From Caenorhabditis remanei (Eukaryota > Nematoda > Chromadorea > Rhabditida > Rhabditidae): 64,000 nt of DNA. The notes under the pieces are model-generated. The model was not told the DNA's origin, searched no databases, and saw only the letters and a list, made by a program, of their open reading frames with translations. Positions within the stretch are counted from its first letter, which is position 1. Each line of letters opens with the position of its first letter. Both the position numbers and the translations under genes were made by a program. Positions 12,001-23,009 of the stretch are shown piece after piece. The stretch spans positions 6,820,001 through 6,884,000 of the forward strand of contig NC_071331.1 of NCBI RefSeq assembly GCF_010183535.1, written 5' to 3'.

Positions 12001-14338
12001 CATGAGGGGAGCAAAGGAGGATTTGATGAGTGCTATCTGAAAATTTGATGTAGTTTGTAGTTGAACTCTTTCTTTTTTTACCTTATCATCCACCGTCAAG
12101 TGTCCCAACAATGGCGATAAGCTCTCGACCCAATCAATAGCTGCAATCAATCTCCTATACGCAATTGCACACAACTCATCATTTCCAGCCATTCGATATG
12201 CTTCATATCTCATTTCCGTTCGTTTCCCTTTCAAACTAATTGGTGTCTGCACAATATCCCTCAATTTATCAATCCCTTTGAGTGGATACAACTTCGATGC
12301 CTCCTGCTGAGTGTCTCCTTTCATAACTTTTGTCTCAATATTCAACAAAGTCATGAGTATAGTTCTCATCTCAACTGTCATCTTCTTCATCCATTCCTCA
12401 CGTGTTTTTGTGGTCCTGCCACGATCAGTTAGGTCACATGAGGCTACGGTAGTTGTGGGTTTACGTGGTTTTGGAGGAGCGTCTCGGTTTGGGCGGACAA
12501 CTGGAATTATTTGTTTTTTTGGGAAGGGTAGTCTGGTATGAGTAGACGGGCAACGGTTTAAAGGCACATAGACTTTTATGCGAAAAAATGATAGACTTTT
12601 CTAGTAGAATTTTTCAAGGTTTCAGAGAGTTATTAAAAAAAGAATGAGATTATTCTACCGTTCTACGTGAAGAAAAAAGAAGTAAAAATACTCACAAGCA
12701 GGATTCATCCCTTCTCGAAGACACTTGTTGAATCGACAACTCCTGCATTGTATTTTTTCTGAAAATATTATTTATATAGTTGAAAGCAATGTTACCAAAT
12801 TTGCCTGACAGCCAGTTTGCCATTTTTCAAAATGATGAAATGGTGAAATGCGTTTTCCCATTTCAAGTGCTATTTGAATCATAACTGACTGAATCAAAAC
12901 TAATCGGTTTCGCTTTTGAAAACTGCTCACTGTGTACAAAAGTGTCTGTTTCAGCTAGTTTTTTTTTCACGTTTTCGAAAATTATAAACGTTGACAGTCC
13001 CTTAACTACACAAAACTACACAAAAACATAAATTTTTGACACGTTTTTTTCCGTTTCGACTACTTTTTGAAGTTAGAGCCGATCGGATCTAAGTTAATGG
13101 TTAACATTTGTGAACAATAAAGCATTGATTAACTGCGATTTGAAGTCGTCAGTCATTGCATTTCGTATTTGACGGTTCTTGTGACTCTAATTCGAACGGC
13201 TATTTTAACACAAAGCCTGTAAAGGATACACCGAGAGTTTTGATTAGAGCGCAATTACTAAAAACCATTTTTGCAAAACATTATTGAAATTCAAGCAAAA
13301 ACAAACACTCTGTTTCAAATAACTATTTTCTTTCCTGGCCTTTTCATTTCATTAATCTATTGTTCTATGCAAAACAGACACCCAAATCCACAAAACTCAC
13401 GCAAGTACTAAAACGGGTCACTCTAACTTAAATGGTTATGAAACAGTTCTCAGTTTTCCAGTTCATTTTTGTAAAACATTTCTGTTTTAGCTAGTTATTA
13501 TTTGTTTGTTTGAAACTAATTGAACAATCCATTGGCTTTAAAATTTGGAAAAGACTATTAACGAATACCAAAAGCTTTGAACACGAAGAAATTTTCATAG
13601 TACACACACCCAAATCCAAATCAAACTCACGCAAAACACTAACTGTACACTCTCCATTCGCCGCACATTCCAACTGATCCGCCTTGAGAAGTGCTCGACG
13701 GAAAAATCCTTTACATCCGACACAGCTGAGAGCACCATAGTGGTGGGCAGCTTTTTCGGCTCCGCAGACCTAAAATTTCAAAGTTTTTTCTGTTTTTAAA
13801 AGTTTTTATTTTGTGCTGAAGGGAGTAGTATGGGTTATGATTTTTCTTAATAGATTTTTCTTAATGATCAGCACATCAGAAGTCTGATTCAGAACCAAAC
13901 AATAAGTATTTCTCTATTCTCCGTTCTCTTCCCTTTCTATCGGATTACCGAATTTAGGGTAGTTTGCATCATCATCGAATCAGTCAACTTCTTTTTTTTT
14001 GCAAAACCACGTGGACAAATTTGTTGTGTATTTTGACAAAATTTTCTAGTTTGGGGAATTTCAGATATGTAGCATACTTTTAGTTCAAGTTTACTTCTAT
14101 GGAGAAAACAAAAAACTTACTCTACAAATATTCAAAGAGGCACTTGAACTACTTGTACTTAATAGATTGATGTCTTCCGTTTCTTCATCGGAATCTGGAA
14201 AAAAGTAGATGTTTCAGTATCGTTTTATTTAAATTACTGCTTAGGAATTTTTTACTTAGTTGATGGAATTCTATGAACACCATTCAAAGTGATCAAATTA
14301 TTTTCGGCGGTTTTATTTACATTTTGACCAGAAGCCAT
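9021..14338 (-). CDS. HNF4-like nuclear hormone receptor, copy C (649 aa predicted)
   Basis: Predicted ligand-regulated transcription factor. Exons: 14281-14338, 14121-14194, 13631-13769, 12696-12758, 12082-12500, 11888-12036, 11594-11834, 11282-11500, 11091-11201, 9478-9543, 9021-9431; together they form one open frame. All eight zinc-binding Cys of the DNA-binding domain are present (CRVCG, SCVGCKGFFRR, ECAANGEC, CRSCRFNKC). The ligand domain runs over exons 5-8 and ends in an AF-2-like LLTDLF. Two oddities stand out. Exon 7 lacks 33 bp present in the other copies, removing 11 residues (REEEIVCVNAM region) in frame from a helix of the ligand domain. The first donor is GTGTTC instead of GTAAGT, apparently through loss of three bases. 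The tail is Pro/Tyr/Gln/Asn-rich. The gene may be expressed, but its ligand domain is probably compromised. The exon model is inferred from splice signals and sister copies, without transcripts. Confidence 0.75.
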
Positions 14339-16165
14339 CGATTGAAAGACTATAAAATTTTATGATTTGGCACCAGGCTGGTCTGGAAAAAAGAGTTTGG
14401 ACGAGATTCAAAGATCGGAGGAGCAGTGAGAAAAATTGAATGTGTGGAAAGTGATTTATTGATACAATGGAGAAATTATTACACAAACTATAATTTTGTA
14501 TAATAACAGAGGTTTTATGACGGGAACAGTTCTTCCAAAAAAGCTACCTGCTAGGATAAAATTACTGTATGAGCTGAATCAGCTGTGAAAACTTTCCATA
14601 CATTGAGTTTTTGTCAATTCATGAGAATAAATCTGCTTTATGGAACAGTGATAATGAGACACGAATTACTACCCAATTTTATTGGATATGTCCGATTTAC
14701 TCATTTACTCATTTATTCATTTGTTTTTATATAAGTATGTGAAAACAAAGAGAGAGATCTGTCCACTAAACAGAGCATTTGGTGATAGAGCAAAATGCAT
14801 TTTCCGTTTCATCGACTTTCCGAAATATCACAAAATTGAACAAAAAAATTAGTGATTGGACATGTCTAGCAGCCAATCTCGGACCCATAATCGAAATGAT
14901 GATAAAGAATTTTTGTCATAAAAATACTTTCGTGAAATAGAAGAAGTTAAAAAAATTTAGGATGGCGAATAAATTAAAAGAGCCGGTTTCATGAAAGTAT
15001 GAAAAAATAACATTACTTTGATATTCGTTTTATGAAGATGAAGGTTCTTATTTTAATGTATGAAAAAAAAATAGAATGGGACATACTTTAAATAGTCTTT
15101 GGGTTCTTTTGTTATGCGACCCAGGAGGTTAGTACTAAGAGAATATTCAGAATATGCTATTTTTAACATTTCATAAAACTTTTAAAGTATTTTTGTTTGA
15201 ATTGCAGAGCAGTGATATTCGGAATTACGTTTTCATAATTAGATAAAAGTTCATTACGCAAAAAAAAACATTAGCAAGAATCAAAGAGACATAGTTACAC
15301 GTACTATGTACCAGAGTTGCATGGAATTCCGACTTCCGACTTTAAAAAATGTTTCAAAGCTATTTGATTGTAATTTATAAATAGTCAGACTTGTTTTACT
15401 GAACAAAGTCGAAACAGACCTAACTTGCTTAAAACCGAGTTTTATGAGCCGAAAAATATACTAAATTGTAGATCTCAACGAGATCTATGTCTGTGAGCTC
15501 CTAAGGACTTCGAGAGTAAAAGTGAAAATGGCTAGAGTGAACTAAAATTATTGAAAAATGCAGTATAGAAAGGAGTTATATGAAACAGAGATGGTCCAAT
15601 GGTTTTTTTATGATTTCACATGGATCTAATAGAACATTTTGCGGGGAATACGAATACGTTTAGAAATTTTATGGCTTCTAGAGGGATTTTTTGAGAAAAG
15701 TGGAAAAAAAACAAAAAAATGCAATTTATTTGAACGGTTTCTGGGGTGTCTGGGGGGGCTGAAAAGTTGTGTAGGAGTAGACAAAAACACTCCTAACATG
15801 TACCAGAAGTTTCACAAAGTTATCTGGAAAATTGAAATTTTTATGAATTTTTAGGCGAAAAGTCAATTATTGGGCCTATATCCCTATGATGACGTCATAG
15901 GGGACTGGTGACATATTTTTTGTAAATCACTATCACAGGGGTACATATGCTGTAAAAAGAGTTCGGATTGATACAACTTTTTGCAACTGTGCCAAGGCCC
16001 AACACTAACATTCTCACTCTTACAGATAGTGCCTCTTAATGCATTTTTTGCATTTTTGTGCCATAAAAATGCATTATTTTGCGTTCGTGAATAGGCAAGT
16101 TTTCTTTGTGGGTAGGTCCATTATGGAAACAGGAACAGGAAAAATTTTTGATCAAATGCTAAAAA

Positions 16166-16770
16166 TATTGATTTATTTTTGAGATGAAGGGCCAAAAGCC
16201 ACTAACACAATCGTAGAGAACAAACGAAAGCGATAAGGAATTTAGATTAGTAGGTAGACATGTTAAGAGTGAGATAATTAGAGAAGTCAAGAAGTTTAAC
16301 ATTATTTCTGAAACAACGGGAGGAAGTTTTAACCGGGAAAACATTAACAGGAAGGGAATTCCAACAGGATAATAAACGATTAGGTAAGTATTGAGCACCG
16401 AATTTAGAGTTGTTAGACAGGAGAGATCTAATATGGAAAGGGTGGCGTCTTAAAGACTTAAGGTTTGGAAACAAGGTAAAAAGCAGATTTGGAGAGTAAA
16501 ATTCCTCAGAAACAATTATTTTATACAAGTAAACTAGATCGTTTAATAATCGTCTGTATTCCAAAGATTCCAATTCATAGGTTTCCAAAGTTTTGAAATA
16601 GGATATGTATTCAAAGTTAAACTTCTTGGAGCAGCGATATATAAACGATTTTTGTACTGACTCCAATTTTTTGATAAGACATTTGAGCGTGGGAGAGTAT
16701 ATCGTAGAGCCATATTCAATGAAAGGTCATATAAAAACCTTGTAGCACTTAAGCATCACTTCAAAAAAAT
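16166..16770 (-). mobile_element. 5'-truncated CR1-like LINE fragment
   Basis: The minus strand encodes the last part of a reverse transcriptase ORF2, from MLKCYKV through ESVQKSFIYRCSKKFNFEY to the C-terminal NMSTY stop. It clearly matches the C terminus of the full element at 46446-50632, by eye about three quarters of residues identical. One in-frame stop occurs near the start (KVFI* where the full copy has KVFIRP). Its 3' end carries an A/T-rich tail and abuts spacer sequence (GATCAAATGCTAAAA). Truncation from the 5' side is typical of target-primed reverse transcription. It is older than the full copy and from a sister subfamily. Confidence 0.8.
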
Positions 16771-17753
16771 TAATGGCTGTTTGGCATATACAACGAATTA
16801 TTGTTTGCCCATTCATAAAAATAAATGTGTGTCATGGAACAGTGATAATTAGACAACTCCGAACAAACGAATTAGTATTCAACACTTTTACGATTTTGTA
16901 CCGTTTTCCTCTCCGATTCACTCAACTACTAATTTATCAATTTATTTATATCAGTACGTTCATTGTAACTCCTGAGTAACTATTTTCATAAACTTACTAC
17001 AAATTGTAAAGGTAAATTTTGTTTTAAAAACTCAAATTCTCACTACCTCGAAAAGAAGCTATCATAACTTTGTACACCAGGAAGCTCTAACAAAATAATT
17101 GAGTTCCCATCTGCATCGCTTCATTTCCCAAATTAGATCGAGAATTATTGAAACGAAGTTTTACAAAAACAAAAAATCTGGAGAAGACATTACACTTCAT
17201 TGGATTTCTTTTTGTTCGGGTCAATCAGAAAATGATTAAATGAAACTGAAAGTTTTTTTGCTGGTTTAAACCTAAAACATTAAAATTTCAAGCATTAAAA
17301 AAAGAAACAAAACATTTGGAGGACTATCGGGTTAGACTAGAATTAGAATACCTTTTCGATTTCGTTGATTTTTCGAAATCTCACAAAATAAAAAAAATTA
17401 GTTATTAAAAAAACCATCTTCGGTACCAGTAGCGGTAGAGCATTTTTGTGACAAAAAACTTTTGAGAAATAGGAAATGTTTTTAAAAAGACTGCATTTAT
17501 GATAGCGAATAAAGTAAAAGAGTGATATGATTTCATGGCCTGGTTGACAAGTAGACAAAAAAAATCGAATGTGACATGCCTTACATAGCCTCACACCCCC
17601 AACACTTTGATTACCATCCCAGCGCACATACCCTCGGCTACCCGGCCAGTCGAAAACATGGCAAAGGGAGGGAAGTGACATTTTGGGAGCTGTTTCCAAG
17701 CGAGAGAATGGGGCTTCCTGTGTTAAATCTGAGCCAAACTTTGAGAGCTCTCA

Positions 17754-17921
17754 TTATGAATTCTTTTTTTGTGCAAGAGAAGTCCGCGCCGCACTCAAGC
17801 GGCGGCCACGCCCAATTCTCGCGTCAGTGTTCAAAAATTAAACGCAGCGTTGAAATCGGAATGGGCGTGGCCGCCGCGTGAGTGCGGCGCGGACTTCTCT
17901 TGCACAGAAAAAAATTCATAA
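17754..17921. mobile_element. GC-rich palindromic MITE
   Basis: Two long inverted arms, each over 60 bp and nearly perfect, run from TTATGAATTC inward through GTGCAAGAGAAGTCCGCGCC to the GCGGCGGCCACGCCCA core (17799-17814 and 17862-17877). They flank a spacer of about 47 bp. The arms are strikingly GC-rich against the AT-rich surroundings. It would form a strong hairpin. I could not fix a target duplication, so the superfamily is open. Confidence 0.7.
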
Positions 17922-18421
17922 TAACTCGGCTGAAAATGTCGGGCGCACTTCAAAAATTTCAGATTCATCTATTCAGATAATTATTAACTTATCCTGAAAG
18001 TTTCAGCTAAAAAAGCACTTGCATGGTGTTGGGGTTCCCTTGTCAGAGTTCTTTTGCTCTAGGAGGTGTACTGAGAGTATATTCAGAAATTTACATTTTT
18101 TAACGCTTCATTAAACTTTCAAGTTTTATCCCTCTGATCTCTTGACCAGTGATATTCCAAACGACCCTTACCCCCACTTTTTCAAATGCTTCTCATTTTC
18201 AAGATTTCAATCATATTTGCAGTTCATAAGCATCTCAATGCCATGTTTTCAGCATCAACATATTTAGATAAAAATTCATTACGCAAAAAAGAAAAACATT
18301 AGCAAGAATCAAAGAGAAAGAGTTACACGTAAAAATCATCTGGAAAGTGTTGAAAAGAATGGAACGAATTATGCCACCGGAAAAGTGAAAGAGCACACAA
18401 AAAGAAATACAGTAAGCCTAT

Positions 18422-19218
18422 TCAAGACGCGTATTGATTCTGAAAATTGTTATGATGATGTGGATAATTTTGAGGGTTTTGGTTGTAGAAATATGGTTGA
18501 GGTGGGGGAATGTCTTGAGAATATGGGTAAGTTTGATCTACATTTTGAGCGGGAAAATTGTAATATTGGGGTTGTTGATAGAGTTGAGGATAGTTGATAT
18601 TTGGAGTATAACCAGCATTAAGAGGTGGGTAACCGGGTGGAGGGGGGAAGTTATAAAATGTAGACGGATTCTGATTGGAACACGATGGTTGCTGATCGTA
18701 GACGGGTCTCGCAGCGATCGGTGGTACAGTAGGTACAGTAGGAGGATGAGCAACTCCATTACTGCTCACACCATTCTGTATTGTCGACGCATCATAATTC
18801 AAGCCCATCAGATGATTCTCGGCGTGATTGTTCTGAAAAAATGGGGAATTTCGAGATAAGATGAAATGATACAAGTACCATTGGTGCAGTGCTGGTGGGA
18901 TGGTATTCATCTGGGGAGGAGAGGGAAATTGAGGAGGAGGGTGCCTGGAAACGAGCAAACAAATGGAGGGGTTAACATGGGGGACAGAAGAAAGAGACGT
19001 CGTGGGATGGGGCCAACAACTGGTGGTACCGTAATTATTTCAGATTTAACAAAAGTGTGAAACAGAATACAGAACTGACAATGAGAACAAAGTAAATAGG
19101 TATGAAATTTTAGTTTTCAAGCTAATTTTCTTATTGATAAAGTTTGTCACAAAACGGATTGTCCGAATTACACAAGTAAACTACGGGCTCAATGTTTGTA
19201 GTTGAGAAATTTTGACGA

Positions 19219-19309
<91 letters not shown>

Positions 19310-22300
19310 GTAAAGAGTTATAGCTCCAGGGTAGTATTTAACGTTTCAATTAATCCCCATAAGTCGACAACCGTGTTTAATGAATTCTTGGTGAATACTG
19401 GCCGTTTTAAGTGGTTAGCTCAAAACCGTGCTCGGAGTAGAAAGGGCACGGCGTATAGATACAGAAAACTGGTTTGAGGAGAGGCCAGCTGGGTAATCCT
19501 CCAAAAAACGGAGCACACACAGTTTGGTGTCAAGTTAACTATTATATTTGAATTTATTATTCATGTGAATAATTGTATTCTAGTACCGCTAAAAAGTTTA
19601 ATTAATTGTATAATCTATTAGATAAGTATCACTCTTAAGAATGTCTAAGTTAAAATCGGGTAATTCTTAACATATTCTCCAAGATTCTTATTTCCAACTG
19701 GAAACCTTTAAAAACTAATATGTTCTGTTGTTATTGAACGTTTCAGATTCTCTATAAGTTTCAGAAATATCTGTATTATTTAATGGATTAGTTGATGGTG
19801 TGCATCTGTTTCATCAACCTCATTAACTTGTTTAAAGCTATTCTAATTGATCGGTCAGACATTTTCCTTAACACATGCAACAAAACACCAACGAACAAAA
19901 ATATGTGCCCAAAAGTAAAACTCACTCTCAAATCATCCAACATTTCCGTAATATAGAAATTGTTCGGTGGTTGTAAAAGTCGGAAGTTCTGTCGAGCAGG
20001 TTCTTCACTCTCCTCGTCTATTGTTGCTTGCCGTTTCTACAATTTCAGAAAATCATTTGGAAAAGTTACAAGCGATTGTATATCGACATCTGGATGTGCC
20101 AAACTGAAAATTTAGGACCCCGAGAGTAGCGACATTTCCGAATATTTTTTGGGAATTTTGGAACGGAAAAAAGTTCTGAAAAGTGTCGGAAATTTCGAAA
20201 GTTCCAGAATTCCCGATTTCCGTTTCGCACGTTTCCTGGCCGTCTACCCCATCAAAATTAGAAACCAACAAAACCTTTACCAGCAAAGCCCTCGGGGGTG
20301 GCACCCGATCAGTCTGTGTACTAATTTCCTTCTTTTCAGTCAACGCCTTTTCCAGACTCAACGCTGCCAACTCATCGACTTCCTTGAAGAATGGTTCAAC
20401 AGTGAAGCATCCGAACAGATCAGTCAACAGAGGAATTTCACCTTGATTCGAAAATGTTTGAGCGAATTGGAGATTCTCGCTCATCGCGTTGGCTAGTTCC
20501 TGAAAAAAGAGATTTTCTGTTTCAAGACGTCGTTTTCTTTTTTGGAGTTGTGATTATAATATTCCTTGTCTAAGTTACTTACCGTAACAGTAGCCAATGA
20601 CAACAGAATATGTCCATAGCAATCATTCGGTGTGGGGCTTAACCTAACTTCCTTGACAATTGAAAACAAGCAATCCGCTATTCGATTTCTCAATTCCACT
20701 ATCTTCTCAAAAAGTGTATCCGACACATCCTTCGCCAGGGGATTCAAACAAATCATTGCATTCACACAGACTATTTCCTCTTCTCTCATTCCATACTCCC
20801 TGTAAACCGCTACGAGTTCATTTAGTGCCCGTTCGACAAGCCCGTTTCCAAGATGACTGAAATAAGGAATTAGTTGGGGGACCATGATAGGAGAAAGGGG
20901 ATAGCTTACTAAGTGTCTTCATATAGTTTTGAAATATTTCTCGGTACATATGCAAAATTACAGAGGCATAACACATTTTCGTCTTGGCAGGCTTCGGCGG
21001 TCCGGGCGCAGAAGTTGAAGACCATAAGGGGAGCGAAGGAGGATTTGATGAGTGCTATCTGAAAATTTAGTGTAGTTTGTAGTTCAACTCTTTCTTTTTT
21101 ACCTTATCATCCACCGTCAAGTGTCCCAACAATGGCGATAAGCTCTCCACCCAATCAATAGCCGCAATCAATCTCCTATACGCAATCGCACACAACTCAT
21201 CATTTCCAGCCATTCGATATGCTTCATATCTCATTTCCGTTCGTTTTCCCTTCAAACTAATTGCTGTCTCCACAATATCCCTCAATTTATCGATCCCTTT
21301 GAGTGGATACAACTTCGATGCCTCCTGCTGAGTGTCTCCTTTCATTACTTTTGTCTCAATATTCAACAAAGTCATGAGTATAGTTCTCATCTCGACTGTC
21401 ATCTTCTTCATCCATTCCTCACGTGTTTTAGTGGTCCTGCCACGATCAGTTAGGTCACATGAGGCTACGGTAGTTGTGGGTTTACGTGGTTTTGGAGGAG
21501 CGTCTCGGTTTGGGCGGACAACTGGAATGATGGACTTTTCTAATTGAACTTTTCAAGGTTTCAGAGAGTTATTAAAAAAGAATGAGATTATTCTACCGTA
21601 CTACGAAAGTAAGGGGTAGAAAAATATATTACTCACAAGCAGGATTCATCCCTTCTCGAAGGCACTTGTTGAATCGACAACTCCTGCATTGTATTTTTTC
21701 TGAAAATATTATTTATATAGTTGAAAGCAATGTTACCTAGTTTGCCTGACCGCCAGTTTGCCATTTTTCAAAATGCTGAAATGGTGAGAAGCGTTTTCCC
21801 GTTTGAAGTGCTTCTTGAATCATAACTGACTGAATCAAAACTAATGTGTTTCGCTTTTGAAAACTGCTCACTTTGAACAAAAGTTTCTGTTTTAGCCAGT
21901 TTTTTTAAAGGTTTTCGAAAATTATAAACGTTGGCATAGTATGCACTGCAAAAACTGCACAAAAACAATTCAAATGACAATATTGAGCTGCCTGACACCG
22001 GCTGACCACTTTATTTTTGAAAAATGAATTCTTGACTCGTCTTTTTCGTTTGATCTTCTTTTTGAAATTAGAACCGATCGGACACCAAGAGTTTTGATTA
22101 GAGCGCAATTACGAAAAAACCATTTTTCCAATAAATAGTTGAAGTTCAAACCAAAACCTAAAACACTACCGTTTCAAATAACTCATTTCCTTCCTGCATT
22201 TTTTCAATTCATTAATTTATTTGTCAAGTTAGTTGATGCCAACATATACACACTCAACTCCAAATCAAACTCACGCAAAACACTAACTGTACACTCTCCA

Positions 22301-23009
22301 ATCGCTGCACATTCCAACTGATCCGCCTTGAGAAGTGCTCGACGGAAAAATCCTTTACATCCGACACAGCTGAGAGCACCATAGTGGTGGGCAGCTTTTT
22401 CGGCTTCGTAGACCTAAAATTTTAAAGTTTTTTCCTGTTTTTAAAAGTTTTTATTTTGTGCTGACTGGTATAGTTTGGGCTGGTATTGTTTTACACACCA
22501 TACCTACGTTCTGATTCAAAAAGTTAGGCCATCTCATGAGAAGTCTGATTCAAAACCAAACAACAAATATTTCTCTATTCTCCGTTCTCTTCTCTTCTCA
22601 TCGGATTACCGAATTGAGGGTAGTTTGCACCATCATCGAATCAGTCAATTTTTTTTTTTTTGCAAAATCACGTGGACAAATTTGTTGTGTATTTTGACAA
22701 CATTTTCTAGTTTGGGGAATTTCAGATATGTAGCATACTTTTAGTTCAAATTTAATTATACGGAGAAAATAAAGAAACTTACTTTACAAAGATTCAAGGA
22801 GGCACTGGAGCTACTTGTACTTAATGGATTGCTGTCTTCCGTTTCTTCATCGGAATCTGGAAAAAGAAAAAAAAAGATGTTTCAGAAAAGATGTTTCATT
22901 GACTGCTTAGGAATTACTCCTTACTATAATAAGCAGATAGAATAAACTTACCATTCAAAGTGATCACATTATTTTCGGCGGTTCTATTTGCATTTTGACC
23001 AGAAGACAT
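18422..23009 (-). CDS. Nuclear hormone receptor, copy D (660 aa) with a lost zinc-binding Cys
   Basis: Exons: 22952-23009, 22783-22856, 22275-22413, 21637-21699, 21103-21521, 20910-21058, 20583-20856, 20281-20499, 19926-20036, 18879-18944, 18422-18832. All splice sites look good and the joined frame is open for 660 codons, the same length as copy H. The ligand domain and AF-2-like LLTDLF are complete, as is the Pro/Tyr-rich tail. The oddity is in the first zinc finger. Exon 3 begins V-Y-E-A instead of V-C-G-A, so residue 46, the second Cys of the first zinc site, is Tyr, and Gly47 is Glu. This follows from two C-to-T changes on the plus strand near 22407-22410. The other seven Cys remain. Finger 1 should not fold normally around zinc, so DNA binding is doubtful while ligand and partner binding could persist. 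It could be a recent pseudogene or a receptor without DNA binding. Confidence 0.75.
19222..19305. repeat. (CT)n microsatellite in intron 9 of copy D
   Basis: About 84 bases of uninterrupted CT dinucleotide. Copies E and H have only a short CTCTCTCT at the matching place (near 24510 and 51853), so the tract expanded in this copy. Confidence 0.95.

Larger units (their letters stand above)
14339..18421. other. Long spacer C-D with relics of a lost receptor unit
   Basis: Spacer blocks occur twice here in the same order. The first set (about 14340-15303) ends with the ATTAGATAAAAGTTCATTACGC stretch that normally lies just downstream of a receptor stop codon. No exon 11 follows; unrelated sequence does. 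A second set of spacer blocks starts near 16125 and runs to 18370, where copy D's exon 11 begins. The simplest reading is a unit whose coding part was deleted. The stretch 15304-16120 I do not recognise, though about 15450-15520 resembles the interior of the hAT-like MITE at 56998. A LINE fragment and a palindromic MITE are listed separately. Confidence 0.5.
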
